From: Polymyxa betae
Taxonomy: Eukaryota > Endomyxa > Phytomyxea > Plasmodiophorida > Plasmodiophoridae
Direction of reading: 5' to 3'
DNA length: 64,000 bases
Assembly: GCA_003693705.1 (NCBI GenBank)
Contig: RBZT01000441.1
Coordinates: 62,001-126,000 of the forward strand
Of this stretch, positions 23,650 through 34,362 are shown piece after piece. Made by a program: the position numbers and the translations under genes. The stretch's first letter is position 1, and every line of letters starts with the position of its first letter. The notes under the pieces are model-generated. The model was not told the origin of the DNA. It saw only the letters and a program-made list of their open reading frames with translations, and did no database searches.

Positions 23650-23776
23650 GATAAGAATGGCAGAGTCGGCTGTGAACACTTTGGTCTCAGATTGGAACTG
23701 GCTGAGCGCATGTACCGGTATAGCGTGGTGTCATTATTGCCGTTAGGTAACCCCTATTGGCCCAGCAACCTCAAAT

Positions 23777-24353
23777 TCATGCATGTGATTTGTAGAACGA
23801 TTTTCGTTTAGCTACTCTTCTTCTTTGGATCTTGGAACATACGGATGCGAGAATTGGATCACATTTATATCTGCTATGTTCAGCAATTAAAATTTGTAAC
23901 AACGAGGCTGGATAAGCAAGCCTGGGGTATGTCCAACTCAAGATGTTTTGCAAAGTTTCTAGTCTCCAGGGTTGATGATAAACAGCGATTGCATACCACA
24001 CTTAAACTTTTGCTTTGCTGACTTCACATTGTTAAACGACCAACTTCATCAACCAATTGTGTGATGCTTTTGAGATCTCAGGTTGACATGATTCTATTAC
24101 GGTCCTACCTAGGTCATTCAGGCTGGTAGATAGTGCACTCAGCTGCTAATGTATTTTCGTCTCTCCCTCTGATTTAATGAGTGCATCCCTGACGACGCAT
24201 ATCGAGCAATCAGCAGTAGCGCCATTATCGAGATGTGTGCGGCAACTCGCCAGCAATACGAGGCATCTCAATTGGATCACTGCTGGCAGCAAGCGTCAAC
24301 GCCAAGAGTAGCAATAAGACGAGCCCAAGCAGCAACGACGATATCATCGACAT
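23777..24353 (-). other. unresolved minus-strand coding signals, incl. small secreted ORF
   Basis: At 24353 an ATG opens MSMISSLLLGLVLLLLLALT, a strong signal peptide or membrane anchor, followed by IEMPRIAGELP and a stop at 24225. Further downstream, at 23777-24001, a frame of about 74 codons is open (including NILSWTYPRLAYPAS). Between them, frames such as LKSITQLVDEVGRL look coding. I could not assemble these into a single gene, so they may be one spliced gene or unrelated fragments. Confidence 0.3.
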
Positions 24354-24697
24354 TACTTTAAATCGATGAGGTAGCCTTTGGTGAAGCGCCATCTGTGTTG
24401 ATGCTACATACTCCGATTAGAATGAAAATACCGGTAGACAAGACTATTAGAGTTTGAAATTGATCGAGCAGAGCTCAGGCTACAAAGTGAATGGTGTGAT
24501 AGACTAATGTAAAACATGAAACACAGCTGATATGCTGTCATTGTTGTTAGCACAGCGAACTCCCGAATGTGTCTCAAACCAGCAAACCACAGCAAGGAAA
24601 CGAATCCGTGATCGGACCTCTTTGTTGGCGAATTGAAAGACTGATAGTCCTGCTGCTGTTGTTTTGCACTCTGCCATAATTCAAATCTCTAAACTCA

Positions 24698-25465
24698 TCA
24701 AAGCCCGCGTCCGGCAAGAATTTGACAGATGACATCGCGAAAGAAGACGCTGGCATCGAAATGACAGTCACCAGAGCCAGGTAATCGCCAATCAACTTGC
24801 TCATAGTGGTCGGCAGCAATCGTGCCAAGATATTCACCCCATTTGGCACTAATCACAGAGACCAGGCCATCATTATCGCCTTCTCTGCTAGCAATATATG
24901 CATGTGATGGTCGCAGGACAAAAGGTATATGTACTGGTGGCTTGCTGGCACCGAAAGAAAAATATTGAACGTTTTTGTGATTAGGGGTTCGGCTGTTAAA
25001 CTCTCGCTGGGATGCTGTTGTCAGATCGTAGAACACCTTGGCGTCGATGCCAGCATAATGAAGCATTGCTTCGATTCGTAGACGTTGGCCGAGTGTAGAG
25101 ACGCCCCAATCAGCTAAAGTTGTACCTCGATGAGGCGTTGCAATAGTCGTAATCGATGCTACCAGCTGATGCCCGTCTAAATGTGATACCAAATAGCGGG
25201 CATCTAAACCACCCAGAGAATGAGCTATCAAGTTGAATCGCTGATACGGTGCAGATTTTTCTGAATTCTTCAGGTCCACGATAAACTCCTTCAAGAACCG
25301 AGCGCGGTTCGGAATATCGGCCCCATGCGGTATCAGCGGCTCGAGTACAATGCAGCCGAGATCGCGACGCAGCACAGCGGCGACTCGGTTAAAGTACTGA
25401 ATTCGCAATAGGCGCCCGACATCCATGAGCCCATGGCATAGGACAATAGGATATCTGGGTCTCAT
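24698..25465 (-). CDS. alpha/beta-hydrolase, probable triacylglycerol lipase
   Basis: Predicted lipase of the alpha/beta-hydrolase fold. The start is ATG 25465 (MRPRYPIVLCHGLMDVG), with the HG oxyanion motif. The nucleophile elbow is AHSLGG. A probable acid lies in EGDNDGLVSV and the catalytic histidine in ADHYEQVDW, giving the Ser-Asp-His order. TPHRGTTLADWG is typical of bacterial-type and yeast lipases. About 255 residues, no intron. No clear signal peptide with this start; the frame upstream lacks an ATG, so an upstream exon could add one. Confidence 0.85.
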   Translation of the reverse strand: MRPRYPIVLCHGLMDVGRLLRIQYFNRVAAVLRRDLGCIVLEPLIPHGADIPNRARFLKEFIVDLKNSEKSAPYQRFNLIAHSLGGLDARYLVSHLDGHQLVASITTIATPHRGTTLADWGVSTLGQRLRIEAMLHYAGIDAKVFYDLTTASQREFNSRTPNHKNVQYFSFGASKPPVHIPFVLRPSHAYIASREGDNDGLVSVISAKWGEYLGTIAADHYEQVDWRLPGSGDCHFDASVFFRDVICQILAGRGL

Positions 25466-25741
25466 TGAACTGAGACATAGACACCAGCACCCCACCACCA
25501 CCCCCGACACCCATCAGACATTAGAAGGCCGTCCCGCCGATACAGACAGACGCATCTCTTAGCAATTCTCCTCTTGTAACTCAGACGTCTCTGCCCTTCT
25601 ATCATTATTTCTTCTCAATAGCCAATACGCTGTTCGTTCTGATTTCTTCGTCGAAACAATCATGAATTTGGTCATCATGATCATGCGGGTGAGCCCATGG
25701 GGCTGCCCGTCACAATCCGTTCTATAGACAGAGCGCTGGTC

Positions 25742-27366
25742 ATGAGGATGTCGCTGGCCGACCATCTAATAGTCAGGTGAGACAGCTGGGAATCTTCGGT
25801 CTCGATCATTGATCCGGAAATAAGTGGCGAATACAACTATGACGATGATGGTTCGTACAGCGACGATTTCGATGGTGGTCTAGAAGCCGAGCATATTGTA
25901 CCTGGCGAATCTCATGATACTAACCAAGAGCGCCATGACGAGGCATGTTCTGTCTCCACAATGGAGAATATCTCTAGCCCAGCCAGGAAACTGACTAATA
26001 CTAACGGGAGAAAGCTGAGAATCCCTAAAGCTGTAGCGAAAGCCGCCAGCAATATGCCCCAAGAACCTAGAACACATTCGATGGAATTAGCTCGACAATA
26101 TGGTCTGTTTGTTGTTGTGTTTCTAACCTGGGAGATGCTTATTGATTTAGGATCTATGAATCTACAGGACAGATTAGCTCATATATCAAAACGGCTTAAG
26201 CATGAGCAGAAGGTTGATGAACTAGGCCCAGTTTACGATATCCATTCTAAGCATGGCAACAGGAAAATAGCCGGCTACGTGATGCCCTTCTGCAGCTTCA
26301 GCGGTCACAAAAGAGCCCCGAATTTGAGAATGAGAAGGCGGATCTCAAGCGACAACTGAAAGAGTCTAAAAGTGAGATTAAGACACTTAAAACGGTAATG
26401 TCCCATCCACCAACTACCATGATGTGATTAATGGATCACAATAGGAACTACGACGATATGAGACAGCGCAAGCTGAATATCAGCAATCAGTCTCTGACTA
26501 TCCAGAACGAATACGCTCGTTGACAAAAGATCTTCGCCAATCGAAAGAGAAGTGCAATGAACTTCTTTCACAGCATCGTGATAATGAGAGACAGATCCGA
26601 GTGCAACATGATAAGATCTGCACGGTGATCAATGGATATGTCAGCTACTGTGTGATATGCTGACTTGGCTTACAGCTGCAGAAACAGCTGCAAGGTTATT
26701 CGCAGAATGCCAAGAAGGGCAATACGAAACCTGATCTAGAACGAAACGCATGGCTCAATCAGGAAAAGGTGAGATTATGTGCACATGTTTTGCTCCCTCT
26801 TGAATCTGTCCTGAACGCCAGGAATATCGTCGTCAAATTACTGATTTGAAGAGTAATTTCCAGAAAGAACAGAAACGCAACCGACGGATGTCCACATCAA
26901 TGAAAACTATGAGAGATCAATTTGAAGGCAGGGATTACAGCTGTTTTGCATAATTTCGTGTTCATCTTTGAAACTTCAGGCGAGATCATTCGGTTGGGAA
27001 ACTTGCTGAAAGAAAAGGACAGGAAACTATCAAATTCTGTGCATAAGTTCTCTATAACTGGCCAACGTGAAGGAGCTCCATCACGAAGTGACGCCCTGCG
27101 GTTGTCCATGACGTCCAGAGAAGGGGATCATGACATTGATATATTGTCAAATAATTCTGATATCGGTTGGACGATCACTGTCCAATCTAGAAACTGTATT
27201 TGACTCATTGTTTGCAGCTCAAGAATTACAGACATCACTTCAGCAAATCAAGTCTGCATTTCCATCAGAGAGCGGTTCCGATCCTATCATTGACGACAAT
27301 ATTTTTAATGACTATGCAGCCGACGATTTTGCAGCAGATGACTATGAAGAAGATTTCGATGAATAA
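25742..27366 (+). CDS. long coiled-coil protein, probably cytoskeletal or ciliary
   Basis: At least eight exons separated by introns of about 47-56 nt. An intron from 25776 (GTGAGA) to about 25823 links the first ATG (25742) to GEYNYDDDGSYSDDFDGG. Later exons form an extended heptad coiled coil: KADLKRQLKESKSEIKTL, SLTKDLRQSKEKCNELLSQ, LQKQLQGYSQNAKKG and EYRRQITDLKSNFQKEQK. The C-terminus is acidic and repetitive (NDYAADDFAADDYEEDFDE) and ends at TAA 27366. An acidic YSDDF-type head and a lebercilin-like coiled coil suggest a centrosomal or ciliary role, but I do not claim a family. One exon boundary near 26210-26300 is ambiguous. Confidence 0.75.
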
Positions 27367-27933
27367 ATTCCATCGAATAAAACATTTACAGCTACAAGAG
27401 TCGTCGCTCTTCACACTTCGTCCATTAAGTAAGTCTTGCAGCGTGTGAAACGGTGGTATGCGCTGTCGGAAATCGAACCCGGGGCCAAGCCCCATTGTAG
27501 CTACATGCTTTTGCTCGGTGTACATACCTATGGTATGTATGTCCCATTTGTATTCTAACAAGAGGTATCTAGTGTTTCTTGAAGCGTCCCCTTATTAGTG
27601 AAACTCTCACGGGACACTACCTGGGCGTCGTGGGCGGAGAAGTGTCACTCTCCTGCACTTCACTCGTTATGGGAATGCACCTCCTAACCCTGCGCACTCA
27701 CACGGTTGCGATTAACTCGACGGTGGAGAGCTCCAACGACGTACCTTCTGGCACATGCTTGAGCAAAACCATCAGATGCGCCCGATGCACTTTCTAACCA
27801 GAACGCTCCGAGTAGAATGTGAGTCTCCCCAGAAGGGTTGACGCATTTTGACCCTCAAAACTTTCCCGATGAGGACAAACATAAATAAGGTCAATTCCGC
27901 TAAATCCTGACCAAAGATGTTGAGGTTATTCGG
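27367..27933. other. intergenic region between convergent genes
   Basis: About 570 bases. A plus-strand frame at 27579-27797 is open but unconvincing. A GGTTCGAT B-box-like sequence on the minus strand near 27470-27500 was examined as a tRNA and rejected. Confidence 0.4.
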
Positions 27934-28963
27934 TTATTGTATTATGCAATTATTCGTTTTATCAATTTGTCGGATCTCACCCGAATTACAACTGATCTTG
28001 AAGGTTGCAGTTACAGGCCGATGATCCGATGTTCTAATTGTATCAGTGCTATTATAACCCGTATTCTTAATATTATCACTGGCTTTCCATAGAATACGAT
28101 CTGTCCATGATGGAACTCGCTGCTTTGTGCTTGTGTCGTACAGATCGGAATTCTTATCATATTTATACGTGGGAGCGAACCTGATCTCAGCTTCTTGAAA
28201 TCCTGAGAATACTGTCCCTCTCCTCATCTCAATACCAAGCTGCTCATTAGCCTTCATAACTTCCGCCATTTGACGCCGCAGTAGATTGTCCACCATTCGA
28301 CGCCCACCGTTAATCCGGTAATTTAGATCACCGAACCAGAATACAATGTCAAAGAATTCCGATACCGATTGTCGCTTAGTTGAATTCAACAGATTCATGG
28401 TGTTGTTGATCATATGGAAATCCGCATTCCTTTGTTCTATATCAGAATCATGTGCATGAAAATGACAATTGATGAAGGCGAGAGATGTTTGACCCAGATA
28501 GAATGATACCCCAACACCACCTAAATCACAATCAATACTGTTGCCAGCAGTTCAACGAATAGTTACCTTTGTTGCCGATTATATTGCCGATACCGGTAGC
28601 AACGCTACTTGCACAGTTCGACGAGATATATGGTAGAAGAGAACGACGTAAAAATACGATTAGATGAATGGCATTCAATGTAATACGTTGTATTGGAAGC
28701 CATTCAGAACCCATATGCTGTTTAAGCTGATTCTCCCATTTCGTTTTATCATCGTACACAATAGCAACTTCCATAGATTGACCACATTCTTCAGTACCAA
28801 TAGCATAGATATCATACTGATTTGGTGGTATAAAATCAGTCAAATCTGGAGGAGGATCCTGTGCATGTAGATTCCATGTCCCAATAAATACAGATAGAGA
28901 TCTGCATTTGTTGGCATCGTCGTCTACCTCAATCTTCTGATAGAGGTCCTCACCATTATCCAT
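27934..28963 (-). CDS. inositol polyphosphate 5-phosphatase, INPP5E-like, with CAAX box
   Basis: Removes the 5-phosphate from phosphoinositides. The catalytic motifs are in order: FIGTWNLHAQ, GTEECGQ, NKGGVGVSF (restored by one intron of about 45 nt near 28520-28565), CHFHAHDSD, FWFGDLNYRI, PSWTDRIL and SDHRPV. The protein ends in NNCIIQ, a CAAX motif predicted to be farnesylated, as in INPP5E, which acts in the cilium. The ATG at 28963 gives a short N-terminus. Open frames up to about 29441 may hold further 5' exons. Confidence 0.9.
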
Positions 28964-29592
28964 AATCCGCCTCAATACAGTACCGAATCCGATCGAGGCA
29001 CATGCATTATAAGTTGTTAACACGAGATCTCGGGACAACAATAAACCACGAATTGCTCACAAATGTTACCAGAAGACAACAAGCGTTCGGTACAGAGAAG
29101 AAAGCAGAAACACGAAGTAGAATTGTGAACGTTTACTAAATCGCCCTTCCATCCTGGACAGACGAATTGATGTGAAGATTTCTAAAGGACGACGAGAAAT
29201 CGCATTGAAAATGATGGATAAACCTGATGCTCTACAAACATCAACGTGATGATGTGGCAAAATCACAACAACAATCCAACACGAGTGGTTTCATACTCGG
29301 ACGATGCGGCCAGTACGGCAGCTGGATCCTGATCCGAATGAAGGCGTAATCCTGTTGAAATCCAACAACAGCTCGATTGGGCAACTGATGATGTTCGGCC
29401 TCATGCTGAGCCTGTTTGAAAATAAGTCCGTAAAACTCCAACTTTGAGTTCTGTAGATTTTTAACAGTGAGCGAGAATCTCGGATTGTTTTTCTGTTACC
29501 TCACCAGTCACAACATATCTGGTTGAGACAGGTCACAGGGTAGACTAGACCTTGTAGGTGGATCATCTCATCATTACAGTTTGATATCATCC
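28964..29592. other. shared upstream region of the 5-phosphatase and ARPC1
   Basis: About 630 bases between divergent genes. Minus-strand frames such as FKQAQHEAEHHQLPNRAVVG look protein-like and could be 5' exons of the phosphatase, but no intron joins them convincingly. Confidence 0.35.
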
Positions 29593-30828
29593 ATGGCTGG
29601 AGCTGGTGAAGAGAAGGCTCTCGTCAAATCTCTCACCTGCATTGCATGGAATGCCGATCGCTCCCAGATCGCACTCTGCCCCAACAATAACGAGGTCCAG
29701 ATCTATTCGGTCGCCGGCGTCGATGTATCAGCCTGGAAGCTGCTCCATGTTTTAAAAGAGGTTTTTGGATTAGAACCCCATTTACATCAACCTCATGAAA
29801 TCTCTTAGCATGATTCGCTGGTCTCTGGCATTGATTGGTGTCCACATACAAACCATATTGTGACCTGTGGTCATGATAGAAACGCTTATGTATGGAAATA
29901 TGCAGATGGTGTATGGTCTCCAACATTGGTCATATTACGAATCAATCGGGCTGCTATAACTGTCAAATGGTCGCCATCGGGAGTGAAATTTGCAGTTACA
30001 AGCGGAGCCAAAGTCGTTCCCATTTGCCATTACGAGCAAGGCAATGATTGGTGGGTCAGTAAGACTATCAAGAAGCACAAATCAACCGTATTGGCTCTCG
30101 ACTGGAATCGCAACAACAAGTTCATCGTGACGGGCTCTGCTGATTTTAAATGCAGAATATTCTCAGCGTTTATTGAGGATGTCGACGCTGACGAAGATCA
30201 CGATGCCTGGGCGGGCATCTTCCCGGCTCAGAACAAATTCGGAACGCAGCTGGCCGAATTTAGTGCCGAGGGATGGGTCGAGACCGTGGCCTGGTCGCCC
30301 AATGGCTATCGGCTCGCATTCGCTTCTCATGATAGCTACGTTCATTTCGCTCAAATTCTAACAGAAGGGCCTCCAGTCTGCAGCTCGATTCAGACAGTGT
30401 TTCTGCCATTCATAGCCGTGGCATTTCTGTCGAACGACGCCGTCGTTTTTGGAGGGTATGATTGCAATCCGATTCTGTTTGTTAATTCAGGGTCGGAAGC
30501 CGAGCCACGATTTCAAGTTCACAGCGTTCTTGATAAGATGGTGGCGACGCCAACCACAAAGAAGGCAGCGTCCAACTTCTCTAATGTTAAGAATCTGTTC
30601 GATGCATCGACCCGAATGGGACTCACATTTGGCGGAGAATCCAGTGATGCTGCTGGCGCCTTGAAGACCCGACATCAAAATGCTATCAATGGATTGGTTC
30701 AGTTCTGGGCGGACGCTTCCAGATCGTTCGCGTTGGAATTCTGCACGTGTGGTGTTGATGGGCGCATCCTTACCTGGGATGTCTCGAAAATGCCAGATAT
30801 TAATCTGCCCAGTATTGGTCTTGCATAA
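29593..30828 (+). CDS. ARPC1: Arp2/3 complex subunit 1 (ARPC1)
   Basis: WD40 subunit of the Arp2/3 actin-nucleating complex. ATG 29593 opens MAGAGEEKALVKSLTCIAWN. One intron of 47 nt (29761-29807) joins LLHVLKE to HDSLVSGIDWCPHTNHIVTC. The propeller continues with VTCGHDRNAYVWKY, AITVKWSPSGVKFAVTSGA, VLALDWNRNNKFIVTGSADF and VAWSPNGYRLAFASHDS. The C-terminal part includes NGLVQFWADASRSFALEFCT and VDGRILTWD. Length and block order match the family. The gene ends at TAA 30826-30828. Confidence 0.95.
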
Positions 30829-31094
30829 AATCGAATTTAAGTAATCACAGCGTAGCGACATTTGCCTGAGGCTTAGTTTCGGCAATTTAATCAGAAAATT
30901 ATCGGCTGTAATCGTGGCTAAACATCGCCATTCGTGACAGGCGTCAAGGAGAACTATCGTGAACTCGCCTATGTGGCCAAAAGGATTTTCGTGATTGGTA
31001 GAAATCATGTTCGGAGGCAATGCCCATACAGATGAACCATATTGAATCAATCAACAACAATACACAAAGAAGTCAACCTGGATTCTTAAGCGAC

Positions 31095-31976
31095 ATGAAG
31101 TTCCTAATTCTAACTCTGACTGGAATTCTAGTGCTCCAAACATCTAATGCGAACGTCGGTTTCGCCAAGTTCTTGTTCGCAAACGACATCTGTTCAACTA
31201 CAACTGGATGGATTCGTGGCTCATACAGCTGTTTATGTCATGAAGGTGCATTGGTGGGATGCATGAATAACACGAATTGCTCGTATGTTAGCAGCTGTCG
31301 TCCAATACCATCATGCACCAATGACCAGTTTCTGAGCTGCAACAACCAATCACTGTGTCTGCAGGGACTGAATTGTACCTCAGGGCGGCATTGTCGGGTG
31401 ATGACATTCTGTCAGTCAGTTCTGACTCAACGTAAAGTCTGCATCCCAAGATCTGGCAGCAAGAATTTTACAGTATCATCCAATCAGAAGCCGTCCCAAC
31501 CGCAGAGCTTTGCCTATCAAAAATTTACCAGCCTACAGGCCGACGGCAATCTCGCTAATTCTACAGACAACGCTACAGCGAAAACGCAAATCAGCGGCGA
31601 TACGATGCGCCCGACAATCGAAGCCACAGCAGCGCCAGAAACCGCAATCAGCAATACGACGGAAAGCGCTACATCAGCGCCAGAATCCATCAGCAACAAT
31701 ACAACGGCGAAAGTTACGGCAGCGCCGTCGGCGAATGCGACAACGGCGCCAGAACGCGAAACAGTGCAGAACGAATCGCAGAATGGAAACGCGACTGGAC
31801 CTGCGATGACATGCTGGATTGAGACATTCCCAGCCATTGGCTGCCGAAACATCACTCAATGTTATCCAACTTATCAGTGTGTATTCCAGCCTAAATGCAT
31901 CAATATCAGTCGCTGTATTCAGAATGGTACTTGCCAGGATTCCAGCACTTGCAGGCCTGTATGGCAATGCGGTTGA
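31095..31976 (+). CDS. secreted cysteine-rich protein with Thr/Ala/Pro linker
   Basis: ATG 31095 gives MKFLILTLTGILVLQTSNAN, a textbook signal peptide. An upstream in-frame ATG at 31020 would place it internally, so 31095 is preferred. The mature protein has two cysteine-rich modules, residues about 35-125 and the last 50, with short C-x(n)-C spacings such as CHEGALVGCMNNTNCSY and CWIETFPAIGCRNITQC. They are separated by a low-complexity linker with many NTT, NAT and APE triplets, which carries potential N-glycosylation sites. No intron. It looks like an extracellular or wall protein, or a secreted effector candidate; the function is unknown. Confidence 0.75.
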   Translation: MKFLILTLTGILVLQTSNANVGFAKFLFANDICSTTTGWIRGSYSCLCHEGALVGCMNNTNCSYVSSCRPIPSCTNDQFLSCNNQSLCLQGLNCTSGRHCRVMTFCQSVLTQRKVCIPRSGSKNFTVSSNQKPSQPQSFAYQKFTSLQADGNLANSTDNATAKTQISGDTMRPTIEATAAPETAISNTTESATSAPESISNNTTAKVTAAPSANATTAPERETVQNESQNGNATGPAMTCWIETFPAIGCRNITQCYPTYQCVFQPKCINISRCIQNGTCQDSSTCRPVWQCG

Positions 31977-32112
31977 ATGCTCAGTTCTCGTTTCCCAATC
32001 CCAACATGAAACCTTCTGAATTTCCATTGACGTCTCATAACTTCACATATAGATAAACAAGAATTGTGTCTGTGCTGAATGCAGTAGATTGTTTGTCAAG
32101 GCTTTCCTTATC

Positions 32113-33154
32113 TTACGATTTATTTCGATTGGATATTCGCATAGATCGTGTTGGCAGCCTCAATGCTTCCAGGCGATCTAAATCGAGCCTGGCGGCAATA
32201 TGATCTCGGAATTCAAATCGGCCCTTTTTACGTTGAGATCGGCATTCTGTCTTTATAAAATCAATCAGATCAGATTTCACTTTTGAATCGACATTTGAGG
32301 TCAAATTAGCGAAACTAAAGCGCTTGCGAATCTGAATCAGATCGCGAACTGAAAACGCAGAATGTGCTGGGGAGGGTTTGATGCAATGCTTTGGAGAACT
32401 TTCAGGAACTGATAATATATAATTCCGAAGATCGGTGTGATCTTCATTGTCATCTGAGCGGGAGCGCTGATAAGCAGCAATGGAAGCTGAAAGCGATGCT
32501 ATCAGTGCGTCTCGTTCATGAAGAGCTGCAATCAGATCGCCACGCTGCGACTGTAAAACTTGAATTTCATCGAAGGCTTGTTCTAACTACATTGAATTTT
32601 AGCGATAACAATTCATTTGTAGTCTATTAGCATTACAAGCTGGAGAGATTGCTGTTGCAAACCAAGGATATGTTGCTGAAAGATTTCGGATTCGCGGCTT
32701 TTCGTACGAAATCGAGTCCCGTCTTCTTCTTTGACAAACCTCAATTCAACGGCCGCTTCATTACCAGGAAAACGTTCGCCCTCATGGAATGATCCAGTTG
32801 AAAACTTTTTCCGATGATACCGATTCTGCGGTCTCAACTGCCTGCGTTGACGGTTTGTCGGTCCAGATGGAGGACGTGGCCAGGCTCCATTTCCTTCATC
32901 TGAATCCGTACTGGACAGGTTCAGGATCTTATCCGAGAATCTCCATTGCGAATCAGAATCCAGATCAGCACGATGCATCGAACTGTGACGAACAGAAATC
33001 AGCTCTCTGCCTGTCGATTGATTTTGCCGGAATGGCCCAGTTGCCTCCAGAGAATTAAGAATTGTCAAATGGTTTAAAGGACCTATTATTATACTGATTA
33101 GGATGAGACGACTAACAAAGATTGCAGGCTTCCTTACCTACCCGGGATAGACAT
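32113..33154 (-). CDS. coiled-coil protein of unknown function
   Basis: A short first exon (ATG 33154, MSIPG) is joined by a 57-nt intron, GTAGGT to ATAATAG, to a long exon containing a basic, disordered region. A second intron of about 50 nt starts GTAATGC near 32640 and ends in ATGTAG. It leads to a coiled coil, LEQAFDEIQVLQSQRGDLIA, and then a C-terminal domain with SVRDLIQIRKRFSFANLTS and FRDHIAARLDLDRLEA. About 313 residues in the model. The middle has SDSDEGNGAWPRPPSG, typical of disordered linkers. No family assigned. Confidence 0.6.
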
Positions 33155-33212
33155 TTGATCTAGTGAGAAGAGACATAACAGAAAATGGCCTGTTTAGTGC
33201 ATCAGCTTTTGT

Positions 33213-34190
33213 TTAGATTTCATCATCGCGGTTGATCTTTATGTTCGGCAGCGCTTCTGCAAGGACTGCAACATCTACATCGCAGCAGCCAATCAGATTC
33301 AAAATCTTCAGCGAGCTACACGCGATTAACGGGTCGACATCATGAATTCGAGTATGAGATAGATCCAATGTCGCCATCCGAGTGCAATTCGATAGTGGCT
33401 CAACATTATCAACCCAGGTCCCATACAAATTCAAAGAACGAATAGGTCGACATGATGATAGGACTGATAGCAGCTGGACTCGAGTCTCTCTTAGATTGAG
33501 ATGCTCGATGTAAGGGCATCCATCTAACGGCTCGATATCACTTAGGTTTCGTAACCCTCTGGCGCTTAGCGTGATTAAACGTCTACAAGCTCGTAGTGGT
33601 GTGAAATCGCTCACACGACATCCATCCAGCAATAATGTAGAGAGGAAGACGCACGATGCGAGAGCATCAAGATTGAAAACTGGCGTCTGACGTAGGTCAA
33701 GTTCAATGAGTTCTCTGCATGATCGCAGAGAACTGATATCAGCAACAGAACAACGTCGAAGATTGAGATGCTTTAAATGAGGGCAGTAAGACAGAGCAGA
33801 AATATCCTTAAGCTCGATACAAACAGACATATCCAGATGGGTTAGCTTCACACACGATGATAATGAACCGATATTGTCGATCTTCGTTCCGGAAATATTC
33901 AGATTGGTGAGCTTAAGTAACCGTGATATGGATGTCGCCCTGGAGATCCTCGTATGGGAGATATCTAAAGAGTATAAACCAATGTATCCTTTCAGTAAGC
34001 GTTTCAGGTGATAATTGCAGAATATTCGTCGATCGGTCGGTTGTAGTGAAGTTACTCTGGACAGGCACGCAGTACGAATCGCACGGTTGCTCTGCATTAA
34101 GCAGCATTTATCCAGCCAGGTTAGGCACTCCCAAACCTGATCCGCCGGAGGCCATGGCCGGCTGAAGAAATCTCCCCAATCTGCCATCAT
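33213..34190 (-). CDS. leucine-rich repeat protein
   Basis: Single exon of 325 codons from ATG 34190. About ten LRR units of 22-24 residues follow, each with a pattern like LKHLNLRRCSVADISSLRSC or IRSLNLYGTWVDNVEPLSNC, in the BspA/cysteine-containing style where C or T replaces the usual asparagine. A short non-repeat N-terminal region with a possible F-box-like helix (WECLTWLDKCCL) precedes them. No signal peptide. Probably an intracellular binding protein. Confidence 0.8.
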   Translation of the reverse strand: MMADWGDFFSRPWPPADQVWECLTWLDKCCLMQSNRAIRTACLSRVTSLQPTDRRIFCNYHLKRLLKGYIGLYSLDISHTRISRATSISRLLKLTNLNISGTKIDNIGSLSSCVKLTHLDMSVCIELKDISALSYCPHLKHLNLRRCSVADISSLRSCRELIELDLRQTPVFNLDALASCVFLSTLLLDGCRVSDFTPLRACRRLITLSARGLRNLSDIEPLDGCPYIEHLNLRETRVQLLSVLSSCRPIRSLNLYGTWVDNVEPLSNCTRMATLDLSHTRIHDVDPLIACSSLKILNLIGCCDVDVAVLAEALPNIKINRDDEI

Positions 34191-34362
34191 GAAGGGGAGC
34201 TCTTTGGCGCGCCACTTAAATATCGCTTGTGTAATGTGTCATACTATGCGATAGAGGCGCCTAGACACCATATGATACTACGTATTAGAGGGTTGTCGTG
34301 TAATGTTACAGTGTAATGTTATGGGCTATGTACAAGTTAGGGTTTTATTAATCATTTCCTGT

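Noticed and set aside
27430-27545. tRNA-like region with GGTTCGATTTCC B box on the minus strand
   Set aside because: No cloverleaf with a matching acceptor stem, T stem and anticodon could be folded; the spacing to the A-box-like sequence is too short.
30487-31050. minus-strand ORF of 187 codons
   Set aside because: It is antisense to the well-supported ARPC1 coding region and has no domain of its own.
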